Positions 18,788 through 26,682 of a DNA stretch of 64,000 nucleotides are shown here, piece by piece. The DNA lies in the NCBI GenBank assembly GCA_040222855.1, contig JAVKCD010000019.1:356912-420911 (forward strand), written 5' to 3'. The position numbers were made by a program, and so were the translations under genes. Numbering within the stretch: position 1 is the stretch's first letter; every line of letters starts with the position of its first letter. This DNA comes from Phycisphaeraceae bacterium. Its GTDB lineage: Bacteria; Planctomycetota; Phycisphaerae; Phycisphaerales; Phycisphaeraceae. The notes beneath the pieces were generated by a model that searched no databases, was not told the DNA's origin, and worked only from the letters and a program-made list of their open reading frames with translations.

Positions 18788-19851
18788 GCCGCCAACCTCC
18801 CGCCCGGCCAGTTCATCGCCAGCCCAATCGATGAGGCCATCGACGCCAAGGGCTGACCGATCGCATCAAAAAGCTGGGGCAGTCGGACATCAAACTCATG
18901 CGGCAGCATCACCCGGACCGATGCCCGCTCCGCCAGCGAGGGCGCAACACATCGAGCGATCGTCTCCGGGGCAATCAGCCAGGCCATCTCCGGCCGCTTG
19001 CCCGGGAAGGTCACGCCGTAGTACCGAAGACACAACGCCACTTCCTGAGCCAGGTCCACACGCTTCTTCACCCCGACCTTCTCGGCCTCCACCCGATCAA
19101 TCGACACCCGTAGCCCATAGGTTCCATCGTCTTGGTTCGACTTGATCGCCGGCGCCACAGCTTCCTCGAAGTCCTTGGCACCAAACTCCATCCGCCTGAG
19201 AAACACCACCTGCCCGTTCTCGGAAATGAACACCCAAGTATGCTCCGGGCTGACCTGAATGATCAGCCTCGGCGCACTCATGTCCTCGCCGTCACTCACC
19301 CCATGCTTCTCAATCACGTGCTGAAAACGCGTCAGCAGCGTAGGCGTAGGATCAAACGAAGCCACGTCAAGACCAGCCCCATCCAATGATCGCGCCAGCT
19401 CCAGCAACGGCTCCGTGGGCGCAGCCATCAGGATGATCTCCCGCTTGGTCTCGCTGCCTTGCGTCACCTCGCCCACGTCGTAATAACGGATCACCGACTG
19501 CTCGGGATCAATCTGAAAACGCTCAGCGGCTTCCCACTGCGCTGCCTCGAACAAATCCTCATCCGGTATCGGCGGGACCCGCACATTCTTCATCATCAAC
19601 AGCTTGTCCGGCACACGAACCACCACCCGACGCCCGACAAAACGCCCCTTCTTGATCGCCTCCGCGATCAACTCCGCCTGCTTGCGCAGGTCCTCAAGAT
19701 CAACCGCCCCATGAGGCACCATCGACCAGTTCCACCCGCCAAACGCCTGCAACGTCAGCCCACCACCCGACACCCGCCTCAGCTGAGTCAGTTGCACACG
19801 ATCGTCAGCGAGATCAACCCCGATCGGGCTGGTCCTACTCTGTCCGAGCAT
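18784..19851 (-). CDS. PilM, actin-like pilus assembly protein
   Basis: Cytoplasmic actin-fold ATPase-like ring protein that binds PilN. The 355 residues begin with the phosphate-1 type strand PIGVDLADDRVQL and contain RVPDKLLMMKNVRVPP and EAAQWEAAERF, typical of the PilM/type IV pilus competence family. The start at 19851 is chosen because GAGGGGAGGGG stands just upstream; the ORF could extend 12 codons further, deeper into the preceding gene. With this start the overlap with the upstream small gene is 17 bp. Confidence 0.85.
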   Translation of the reverse strand: MLGQSRTSPIGVDLADDRVQLTQLRRVSGGGLTLQAFGGWNWSMVPHGAVDLEDLRKQAELIAEAIKKGRFVGRRVVVRVPDKLLMMKNVRVPPIPDEDLFEAAQWEAAERFQIDPEQSVIRYYDVGEVTQGSETKREIILMAAPTEPLLELARSLDGAGLDVASFDPTPTLLTRFQHVIEKHGVSDGEDMSAPRLIIQVSPEHTWVFISENGQVVFLRRMEFGAKDFEEAVAPAIKSNQDDGTYGLRVSIDRVEAEKVGVKKRVDLAQEVALCLRYYGVTFPGKRPEMAWLIAPETIARCVAPSLAERASVRVMLPHEFDVRLPQLFDAIGQPLASMASSIGLAMNWPGGRLAA

Positions 19852-20146
19852 GACCCCTCCCCTCAGACCGCCCCGCCGCTTCTTCAAAATGAATCACAAT
19901 GCCCCGTTCAAGCTGCCCACCAATCTGCTCGACCTCCGCCCGCAGTAAGCGCAACTCCCGGATCAGCTCCAAACGCTGCTCCGCCGGATTCGGCACCGCC
20001 TCGGCCTGACTCAACCAGGGCCGATCAGGCTGCGCACTCCAGAACGACCACGCCGCCACCGCGATCGCGGCACCACTTAACCACCATGCAGGATGTACGG
20101 GGCGTCGGGCGGACAAGGACTCAATCTCCTGGGCACCATGGAACAA
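19835..20146 (-). CDS. Small membrane protein with coiled coil, in the pilus operon
   Basis: A 103-residue protein with one predicted membrane helix (about 23-40, SGAAIAVAAWSFWSA preceded by two Trp) followed by a charged helix (about 50-88, LRLLRAEVEQIGGQLERG) likely to form a coiled coil. It resembles no pilus component I can name. It lies between the pilin and PilM genes in the same direction and overlaps PilM by 17 bp, which argues that it is real and translated with the machine. A minor assembly factor or a shortened GspL/PilN-like helper are possibilities, neither supported by a motif. Confidence 0.55.
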   Translation of the reverse strand: MFHGAQEIESLSARRPVHPAWWLSGAAIAVAAWSFWSAQPDRPWLSQAEAVPNPAEQRLELIRELRLLRAEVEQIGGQLERGIVIHFEEAAGRSEGRGHARTE

Positions 20147-20208
20147 CTACACCGTTGGTATCGGCTGGTTGGATCAGGGGCTTAGGGGATCGAGCACATC
20201 AATTAACA

Positions 20209-20236
20209 GAGGCGGCCGGCATCAGCCGACCGCCTC
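20209..20236 (-). terminator. Hairpin downstream of the pilin gene (probable attenuator)
   Basis: GAGGCGG and CCGCCTC pair perfectly (7 bp), continued after a 2-nt internal mismatch by GGC/GCC around an ATCA loop. On the minus strand the stem is followed by TGTTAATTG, a weak U-rich tail. It lies 29 bp after the pilin stop and before the rest of the operon, where many pilin operons use a partial terminator to make more pilin than machine parts. Confidence 0.5.
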
Positions 20237-20264
20237 AGAAAGCTTCGATTATCGGAGCCAGAAG

Positions 20265-20747
20265 TTATGGCGTGTACGTCGCCACATCCTCCGACGAGAA
20301 CGATAACGCCGTGGCCTTCGCATCCGTCGTCACCGCCTTGATCCGACCGGTCAACTCATCGTAGACCCAACCCACACCAGCACCGGGCGTCCCGATCACG
20401 TCGTCACCCTGATCCACCGTCGAGCTGTTCTCAAACGGATTGATCGGGGACTTCTGCAGATACGGCCCAAAGTCAGAACCCGACGTCGAACCACTGATGT
20501 TCGTCGTCTGCGTCATCTGATTCCAGTTCGACGAAAGGTCCGGATAAGAACCGTTGTGCTGGATCATGTACAGCTCCAGCTGCGACCGAACCGTCTGCAG
20601 CTGCGACACCAGGCTCGATGCCTTAGCTGTCTCTGCCGCATCACTGAACTGCGGAATCACCACCGCCGCCAGAATCCCGAGAATCACCACCACGATCAGG
20701 ATCTCAACCAGCGTAAAACCGTGGCCAACACGTCCTACAAGACTCAT
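20265..20747 (-). CDS. Type IV pilin / major pseudopilin (PilA/GspG-like)
   Basis: Structural subunit of the pilus or pseudopilus. A ten-residue leader ends in Gly10 and is followed by FTLVEILIVVVILGI, the class III signal processed by prepilin peptidase before Phe11, with the conserved Glu at mature position 5. The mature protein is about 150 residues, with the long N-terminal helix then a small globular domain; the spacing fits GspG-like or short type IV pilins. No other pilin-like gene and no prepilin peptidase gene are in the window. The start has GGGAG seven bases upstream. It is the first gene of the operon and is followed by a hairpin. Confidence 0.92.
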   Translation of the reverse strand: MSLVGRVGHGFTLVEILIVVVILGILAAVVIPQFSDAAETAKASSLVSQLQTVRSQLELYMIQHNGSYPDLSSNWNQMTQTTNISGSTSGSDFGPYLQKSPINPFENSSTVDQGDDVIGTPGAGVGWVYDELTGRIKAVTTDAKATALSFSSEDVATYTP

Positions 20748-20786
20748 CTGTTATCTCCCATAACAAGGTCCAGGCCGCCCATGCAA

Positions 20787-20802
20787 GGCACAACCAGTGC
20801 CT
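20787..20802 (-). promoter_or_regulatory. Candidate sigma-54 (-24/-12) promoter of the pilin operon
   Basis: On the minus strand the site reads AGGCACTGGTTGTGCC: GGCAC, a spacer of correct length, then TGC, so that GG and GC are ten bases apart as sigma-54 requires. It would start RNA about 28 nt before the pilin ATG. The same bases form a perfect GGCAC/GTGCC dyad and could instead be a repressor site. No rpoN or enhancer-binding protein gene is in the window. Confidence 0.35.
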
Positions 20803-20950
20803 TCAAGGCTCAATGCACGGACAACCCCATGCTGACAGGAGAATCGACCCGAACATTAGGGATCATCACGCCGGGCAAACGCAATCAACCAGAAACATGA
20901 CCCGCAGTCAGACCTTTACCGACTCCCCCGGATGTAGCGTCTGGGATGTT

Positions 20951-21403
20951 TCAGCCGACCTGGCGAACCTCACCGCCATCACGGTCCAGATACGCGTCCA
21001 CCTCACGCAATAATCGGCGCCCCTCCTCAAAACTCATCCGCCCCACCGTCTCCTCAACATCCCCCCAGGCGGCCGCCTGCAACTCCTCTTCCTGAACCTG
21101 AAACGACCGCGACCTCACAAACCCTACGAAATACGTCACGGTCTTGTCTACGACCTTCCCGGATCGCTTGCGAAACACATAACGCTCGGCAAAAGGCGTC
21201 GCCTCCAGCACGCGCTCAGGAGCAAGACCCGTCTCCTCACCCAACTCCCGCAGCGCCGTCTCGAGCTCGCTCTCACCCATCTCCGGATGTCCCTTGGGAA
21301 ACCCCCAGTGACCCGCCTTGTGCTGAACCAGCAGATAACGCCGTGGCTCACCATTCGCACCACCATGAACCGGAATAATCCCACACGAATGATCGCGATC
21401 CAT
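20951..21403 (-). CDS. Nudix hydrolase, Ap4A hydrolase-like
   Basis: Hydrolyses a nucleoside diphosphate linked to another group. The Nudix box is complete from Gly in GHPEMGES to RELGEETGL. The opening DRDHSCGIIPVHGG...YLLVQHKAGHWGFPKGH matches the diadenosine-tetraphosphate hydrolase (asymmetrical Ap4A, NUDT2-like) branch, which is the best guess for the substrate. It has 150 residues, the usual length. It follows lepA after 6 bp and probably shares its transcript; about 200 bp separate it from the pilin gene. Confidence 0.85.
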   Translation of the reverse strand: MDRDHSCGIIPVHGGANGEPRRYLLVQHKAGHWGFPKGHPEMGESELETALRELGEETGLAPERVLEATPFAERYVFRKRSGKVVDKTVTYFVGFVRSRSFQVQEEELQAAAWGDVEETVGRMSFEEGRRLLREVDAYLDRDGGEVRQVG

Positions 21404-21409
21404 CAGGCT

Positions 21410-23200
21410 CTACTCCCCCGTATCAAGCACAGCCATAAAGGCCTGCTGCGGGATATCCACCGTGCCAATCCGCTTCATCCGCTCCTTGCCCTTCTTCTGC
21501 TTCTCCAGCAGCTTGCGCTTCCGCGATACGTCCCCACCATAACACTTCGCCGTCACGTTCTTCCGCATCGCCTTGATGTTCTCGCGTGAGATCACCTTCC
21601 CGCCAATCACCGCCTGAAGCGGGATCTCGAACAGATGACGGTCGATCTCGTCCTTGAGTTTCTTGAGCAGCGCTCGCCCCCGCTGCTCCGCTTTGGTCCG
21701 GTGAACGATCACCGACAACGCATCCACCTGCATCCCGTTGACCAGAATATCCATCTTCACCAGCTGATCCGCATGGAACCCCGACACCTGATAGTCCATC
21801 GTGCCGTACCCCGACGTGATCGACTTGAGCTTGTCGAAGAAATCAAAAATGATCTCAGCCAATGGCAGGTCGTACTCCAGAATCTGACGATCATCCGCCA
21901 GAAAACGCTGCCCCTTGTACTCACCCCGCCGGTTGTCACACAGCTTCATGATGTCGCCGATCGATGCCGTCGGCAGAATGATCTCAGCCTTCACAATCGG
22001 CTCGCGGATCGCTGAAATCTGCGACGGGTCGGGCAGGTCCGCCGGATTGGTGATCTGAATCACCGACCCGTCCCGCAACGCCACCTCGTACGTCACCGTC
22101 GGAGCCGTCTGCACGATCGACACATCCTGCTCACGCTCAAGCCGCTCCTGAATGATGTCCATGTGCAACATCCCCAGAAAACCACAGCGAAAACCCGACC
22201 CCAGCGCCTCCGACGACGTCGGCTCAAACGTAAACGACGCATCATTCACGTGCAGCTTGGTCACTGCATCACGCAGATCGTCAAAGTTCGTGTCACCCGT
22301 CGCATAAAAGTCGCAGTACACCATCGGCATCGGCTCCTGGTACCCCGGCAACGCCTTCTCGGCGGGCCGCAGGTCCAGCGTCATCGTGTCACCAATGTGC
22401 ACATCCTCAAGCGTCTTGATCGCCGCCACCATGTACCCCACATCCCCCGCCTCAAACGGCTCGTCCGTCGCCGTCATCGTCGGCCGGAACTTCCCCAGCT
22501 CCGTAATCTGATACACCCGCCCCACCTTCATCATCCGGACTCGATCCCCCTTCTTCATCGTCCCATTGATCATTCTAAAGTACACAATCACGCCCCGGTA
22601 GTCGTCGTACTTCGCGTCAAAAACCAGCGCCTGCAAGGGCGCATCAATCTTCCCCCTCGGCTCCGGAAAACGCTCGCAGATCGCGTCCAGCAACTCCTTG
22701 ACACCCTCCCCCGTCTTCGCCGACGTAAACACACAAGACTCCGCAGGAAGCCCCAGCACCTGCTCCACCTGCAACGCCCGCTCCTCCGGCTGAGCCGAAG
22801 GAAGATCAATCTTGTTGATCACCGGAATGATCTCGAGGTCAGCATCCACCGCCTTATACAGATTCGCCACCGTCTGAGCCTCAACCCCCTGCGTCGCATC
22901 CACCACCAGAAGCGCACCCTCGCACGCCGCTAAAGCCCGCGACACCTCGTAGTGAAAATCAACATGCCCGGGCGTGTCAATAAAGTTCAGCTCAAACATC
23001 TGCCCCTTGTACGTGTGCTCCACCGACACCGCCGACGCCTTGATCGTGATCCCCCGCTCACGCTCAAGATCCATTGAATCCAGCTTCTGATCCTGATGCG
23101 TCCGCGCATCCATCGCCCCGGTACCCGTGAGCATCCGGTCCGCAAGCGTCGACTTGCCATGATCAATGTGCGCAATGATGCAGAAGTTGCGGATGTTCAT
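21410..23200 (-). CDS. lepA: Elongation factor 4 (LepA)
   Basis: Ribosome-binding GTPase that back-translocates or helps late 30S assembly. The 596 residues match the family. GTP-binding motifs are intact: AHIDHGKST (G1), DTPGHVDF (G3), NKIDLP (G4) and SAKTG (G5). The LepA-specific C-terminal domain is present (YKGQRFLADDRQ... and CYGGDVSRKRKLLEKQKKGKERMKRIG). The ATG at 23200 begins directly with NIRNFCIIAHIDHGKST, as in other LepA proteins. Confidence 0.97.
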   Translation of the reverse strand: MNIRNFCIIAHIDHGKSTLADRMLTGTGAMDARTHQDQKLDSMDLERERGITIKASAVSVEHTYKGQMFELNFIDTPGHVDFHYEVSRALAACEGALLVVDATQGVEAQTVANLYKAVDADLEIIPVINKIDLPSAQPEERALQVEQVLGLPAESCVFTSAKTGEGVKELLDAICERFPEPRGKIDAPLQALVFDAKYDDYRGVIVYFRMINGTMKKGDRVRMMKVGRVYQITELGKFRPTMTATDEPFEAGDVGYMVAAIKTLEDVHIGDTMTLDLRPAEKALPGYQEPMPMVYCDFYATGDTNFDDLRDAVTKLHVNDASFTFEPTSSEALGSGFRCGFLGMLHMDIIQERLEREQDVSIVQTAPTVTYEVALRDGSVIQITNPADLPDPSQISAIREPIVKAEIILPTASIGDIMKLCDNRRGEYKGQRFLADDRQILEYDLPLAEIIFDFFDKLKSITSGYGTMDYQVSGFHADQLVKMDILVNGMQVDALSVIVHRTKAEQRGRALLKKLKDEIDRHLFEIPLQAVIGGKVISRENIKAMRKNVTAKCYGGDVSRKRKLLEKQKKGKERMKRIGTVDIPQQAFMAVLDTGE

Positions 23201-23288
23201 GCTGATGACCGCTACAGCCGAATGGCCATCTCCAAGGTGAGGACTGCTCAGGATCTTCCGCCAGACCCGTGACCCGGCGAATCAGACA

Positions 23289-23966
23289 TCATAGCGTGCC
23301 CCAACGCCCCCGCAGCACCGCGATCGCCCCCGGATCAACCTCTCCCAAACCAGATAAAAACATCGCCCGCTCCCGCTCCGTCAAGCCACGCCCCAGGTCC
23401 GCCTCCAACGTCTCCTCCAACATCCCCGCCATCGCCAGCACCGGCCGCCTCTCCCGCCCCAGCCTCGGCCGCACCCCGCCCACATCAATCATCCACAACC
23501 CCTCATCCCCATCCATCACATGATTCGACGCCTTGTGATCCCGGTTCCACCACCCCGCCGCCAGCAGACCACCCGCCAGCCGCCCCAGACCCATCATCAA
23601 CCGCTCCATCGCCTCAACACTCAACCCACCCCTCGAAACCACCCGCTGCACCGAATCCCCCACCCATCGCGTCATCAGCCACCCCCGCCCCCCTTCCATA
23701 CCCAACCCCACCACCGGCACCACCGCAATCCCCGCCCTCACCAGCCGCCTCGCACCCCTCGCCTCCCGCTGCGCCGGATGAACCCCAAGCCCCCACGCCA
23801 GCCGCTGCCGCACCACCTCGTGCTCAAACCGCTTGACCACCCACCCCACCCCCTCACCATCCCGCGCCAACCAAACCCGACTCCGCCCATCCGCCTTGAA
23901 CACCACCTCCTCCTGGCAGGACCAACCAGGAAGCCGACGAAAGATTCGAGATGCATCCTTAGCCAT
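23289..23966 (-). CDS. WaaP/InaA-like small-molecule kinase (lipopolysaccharide kinase family)
   Basis: A 225-residue protein of the eukaryotic-like kinase superfamily branch that phosphorylates sugars of lipopolysaccharide cores. The catalytic loop reads NRDHKASNHVMD (Asp then Asn) in place of HRD-x-K-x-x-N, and the metal-binding IDVGG follows. A possible ATP-binding Lys lies in WVVKRFEHE. It is shorter than E. coli WaaP (265) and begins abruptly at the N-lobe. Start at 23966 because AGGGG lies four bases upstream; an in-frame ATG at 23978 is the alternative. It stands divergently next to the surface-glycan cluster, which fits the role, but the actual substrate is unknown. Confidence 0.65.
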   Translation of the reverse strand: MAKDASRIFRRLPGWSCQEEVVFKADGRSRVWLARDGEGVGWVVKRFEHEVVRQRLAWGLGVHPAQREARGARRLVRAGIAVVPVVGLGMEGGRGWLMTRWVGDSVQRVVSRGGLSVEAMERLMMGLGRLAGGLLAAGWWNRDHKASNHVMDGDEGLWMIDVGGVRPRLGRERRPVLAMAGMLEETLEADLGRGLTERERAMFLSGLGEVDPGAIAVLRGRWGTL

Positions 23967-24017
23967 GGCCCCTATCATGCCACGAGTCGGATGCTTAGTC
24001 GCGCTAGGAGCCTTCGT

Positions 24018-24758
24018 ATGTGGGTTTTCTCCGCAGGGATGCCTCGATCAGGCTCCACCCTGCAGTTCCAGATCACCGCTGAACTCATCGAGTCCGCTGG
24101 GCTCGGTCGCAGGCTGGAGTACGCACGGACCGCCGAGTTCCCAACCATCAGAGACCAACACCACAACGAGCATCAGCACCTCGTCTTCAAAACCCACCAC
24201 TGCTCCCAGGACATTGAAGCCCAGTTTGCCGCCGGCAACGCCAAAGCCGTCTACACCTTTCGTGACCTCCGAGATGTCTACGCCTCACGCATGCGCATGC
24301 GTGAAGACACCTTCAAGACCGTCTGGAACGAAAACTTCCTCGACAAATGCCTCAAAGACGACGCCTGGTGGCGATCCCTTTCCCCCGTCTACATCACCCG
24401 TTACGAAGATATGATCAATGATCTCCCCCGCGAGATCAGCCGACTCGCAACCTTCTTCAACATCGATATCACAGACGATCGTTGCACCGAGATCGCCGAT
24501 CGCTACAGCTTCGATAAGCAAAAACAACGCATCGAACACCAGCGGGCCCAGCATGACGACAACTTCGACCCCAAGATGCTCCTGCACGGCAACCACCTCA
24601 CCGCCAAACCCGGCTCCGGCTGGTCCGACACCCTGACCGATGAACAGGCCGCAAAGATCGAACTCAAAACCACAGACTGGCTCACCCAACACGGCTACCC
24701 CATCCTCAACCCCAGCCCCTCGCTCACCCAGCGGCTACGGCTGATGTTCACCCGATGA
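24018..24758 (+). CDS. Sulfotransferase family protein
   Basis: A 246-residue predicted PAPS-dependent sulfotransferase. The phosphosulfate-binding loop GMPRSGSTL lies at the extreme N-terminus (about residues 7-15) and the 3'-phosphate motif appears as YTFRDLRDVYAS (about 74-85), both typical of the Sulfotransfer_1/3 families. It would add sulfate to a sugar or lipid head group. The start ATG at 24018 has AGGAG at 24006-24010; the far longer open frame upstream is an artefact of antisense coding. It opens a chain of co-directional glycan genes, overlapping the next one by 4 bp. Confidence 0.82.
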   Translation: MWVFSAGMPRSGSTLQFQITAELIESAGLGRRLEYARTAEFPTIRDQHHNEHQHLVFKTHHCSQDIEAQFAAGNAKAVYTFRDLRDVYASRMRMREDTFKTVWNENFLDKCLKDDAWWRSLSPVYITRYEDMINDLPREISRLATFFNIDITDDRCTEIADRYSFDKQKQRIEHQRAQHDDNFDPKMLLHGNHLTAKPGSGWSDTLTDEQAAKIELKTTDWLTQHGYPILNPSPSLTQRLRLMFTR

Positions 24759-25765
24759 CCACCCCAAAACGCATCCTCTCCGTCACCCGCAAGCCCGATG
24801 CCGCCAGCTACGAGCAGCGGGTTCTCCGCTGCCTCCCCGCACTCCGTAATCGCGGACACGCCATCGACCTCACCGTTATCCCCGAAGGGCGACTCGCCCA
24901 AACCCGATTCTTCACCTCATTCCGCCACTACGACATCATCTGGTGGCAACGCCACCTCGCCATGCCCTACGACCTCCCAATCATCGCAGCCTTTGCCAAG
25001 CGACTCGTCTTCGACTTCGACGACCCACTTACCTACAGCGCCCGCTTAGGCGGGTCACCAAGCTGGTCCCGACGCACCCGCTTCGCATGGATGCTCCGCA
25101 CCTGCGACGCCGTCACCACAGCCAGCGAACACCTCGCCCAATCAGCACAACCCTTCTGCAAACAAGTCGAAGTCGTGCCCATGCCCGTTGATCTTCCCGA
25201 CAACCCACCACCACTCGACAGCCGCAACGCGACAACCACCCGGCCCGGAGAAGTCACCCTCCTCTGGCTCGGCTCCCAAGCCACTCAGCCCTACCTCGAA
25301 CTCATCCGCCCCATCCTCGAAAGCCTGGATCATCGTTTCACCCTCCGACTTGTCGCCCACCAACCCATGACCTTTGCCAACCTCAACATCGATTTCCGGC
25401 CCTGGTCCTTCCAGCAGCAGGAACAAGCGCTCCGTGAAGCCCACATCGGCCTGTGCCCCATGCCCGACACCCCCTGGACTCGTGGCAAATGCCCCTACAA
25501 AGTACTCCAGTACATGGCCTATGCCATGCCCTGGATCGGTTCGGCCGTTGGCGAAAACCTCAACGTCGCAGGGGTCTCAGAACCCGGTCAGGGACCGAGA
25601 GGCTGGTGCGCTCAAACCGTTGACGACTGGATGAACGCCATCCATCAACTCGCCATCAACCCAAACCTTGCAAGCACGATCGCCGCAAAAGCTCGTTCCC
25701 ATATCGCCGAACGGTATGACCGCACACGACTGATCGCTAAACTCGAACACATGCTCGTAGGGTAA
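24755..25765 (+). CDS. Glycosyltransferase (GT4-like, GT-B fold)
   Basis: A 336-residue glycosyltransferase. Features visible are an N-terminal Rossmann half ending in the YDIIWWQRH and VFDFDDPL patterns often seen in GT4 proteins of surface-glycan loci, then the C-terminal half with LLWLGSQATQPYL (the donor-site strand and Gly turn) and PYKVLQYMAYAMPWIGSAVGEN, the conserved E/K-x-x-Y-M-A-x-G-x-P-like nucleotide-sugar-binding helix. Donor and acceptor cannot be inferred. ATGA overlap with the sulfotransferase gene implies co-translation. Confidence 0.78.
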   Translation: MTTPKRILSVTRKPDAASYEQRVLRCLPALRNRGHAIDLTVIPEGRLAQTRFFTSFRHYDIIWWQRHLAMPYDLPIIAAFAKRLVFDFDDPLTYSARLGGSPSWSRRTRFAWMLRTCDAVTTASEHLAQSAQPFCKQVEVVPMPVDLPDNPPPLDSRNATTTRPGEVTLLWLGSQATQPYLELIRPILESLDHRFTLRLVAHQPMTFANLNIDFRPWSFQQQEQALREAHIGLCPMPDTPWTRGKCPYKVLQYMAYAMPWIGSAVGENLNVAGVSEPGQGPRGWCAQTVDDWMNAIHQLAINPNLASTIAAKARSHIAERYDRTRLIAKLEHMLVG

Positions 25766-25793
25766 GCAGCAACCACGACAGGCAGATATCCCA

Positions 25794-26675
25794 ATGCCCA
25801 TGAAACCAATCAACATCCAGCCACCGAGCAAAGGTTTCCAGCGCTGGATACGCAAGACCCACACGTCGCTGCTTCGACGCATCAACCCTCTTGGCTTCCA
25901 CACCATCCCGTTCGACCACGGACTCCGCCTCCGCGTTCGCCACATCGATCGCATCGGGCGACGTATCTATCTCGACGGCTACTCAGAACCCGAGCTCGCC
26001 ACCTTCCTCTACGCCACACTCCAACCCGGCATGACGTTCATCGACATCGGCGCAAACCTCGGACAGTTCACCGTCCTCGCCGCCCGCCTCGTTGGCCCCA
26101 CGGGGACCGTCCATGCCGTTGAGGCCGCCTCCGTCATGCACCAGCAGATCGTCGACAACCTCCAGCTCAACGCCTTCGATCAGGCCACAACACACCACCT
26201 GGCACTCTCAGACCGCGAAGGAACCATCCAGCTCAACACCTGTGTCCCAGGTCAGGAGGCCTTCAACTCCATCGGCCGCCCCGACCGCCAGGAAGCCCGC
26301 GTCACAGGCTCAGAAACCGTTCGCACCACCACACTCGACGGCTTCTGTCACGAACAACACATCGATCACGCCGACATCCTCAAGATCGACGTCGAAGGCG
26401 CTGAAGCCCTCGTCCTCCAAGGCGGAGCCACACTCCTGGGCCAACCAAACGCCCCGGTTATCTTCTGTGAGTTCAACGAAACCGCCGCCCGGGGCGCTGG
26501 CAGCTCCACAGCCACCATCCGTAATCTGCTCAACAACTACGGCTACAGTCTCTACCGCTTCGACCTTCACCACATCTCGCTGACGCCCGAACCAGACCAC
26601 GATCACTACCAAGACTCAGCCAACCTGATAGCAGCCAAGCACCCCAACCATGTGTTCCCGCAACTGAGCAAGTGA
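25794..26675 (+). CDS. FkbM-family methyltransferase
   Basis: A 293-residue SAM-dependent O-methyltransferase. The SAM-binding motif I is FIDIGANLGQFTVLAARLVG and the family-defining DILKIDVEGAE follows (about residues 198-208), with the closing CEFNE strand. FkbM enzymes methylate hydroxyl groups on sugars or polyketides; in this setting a sugar of the surface glycan is the likely acceptor. The gene follows the glycosyltransferase after 28 bp and precedes a membrane protein gene by 7 bp. A second ATG six bases downstream is also possible. Confidence 0.85.
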   Translation: MPMKPINIQPPSKGFQRWIRKTHTSLLRRINPLGFHTIPFDHGLRLRVRHIDRIGRRIYLDGYSEPELATFLYATLQPGMTFIDIGANLGQFTVLAARLVGPTGTVHAVEAASVMHQQIVDNLQLNAFDQATTHHLALSDREGTIQLNTCVPGQEAFNSIGRPDRQEARVTGSETVRTTTLDGFCHEQHIDHADILKIDVEGAEALVLQGGATLLGQPNAPVIFCEFNETAARGAGSSTATIRNLLNNYGYSLYRFDLHHISLTPEPDHDHYQDSANLIAAKHPNHVFPQLSK

Positions 26676-26682
26676 CCCGCCC

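Noticed and set aside
23520-24017. Extension of the sulfotransferase frame upstream of 24018
   Set aside because: This part is Pro/His/Arg-rich and antisense to the WaaP-like kinase; a strong SD supports the later start.
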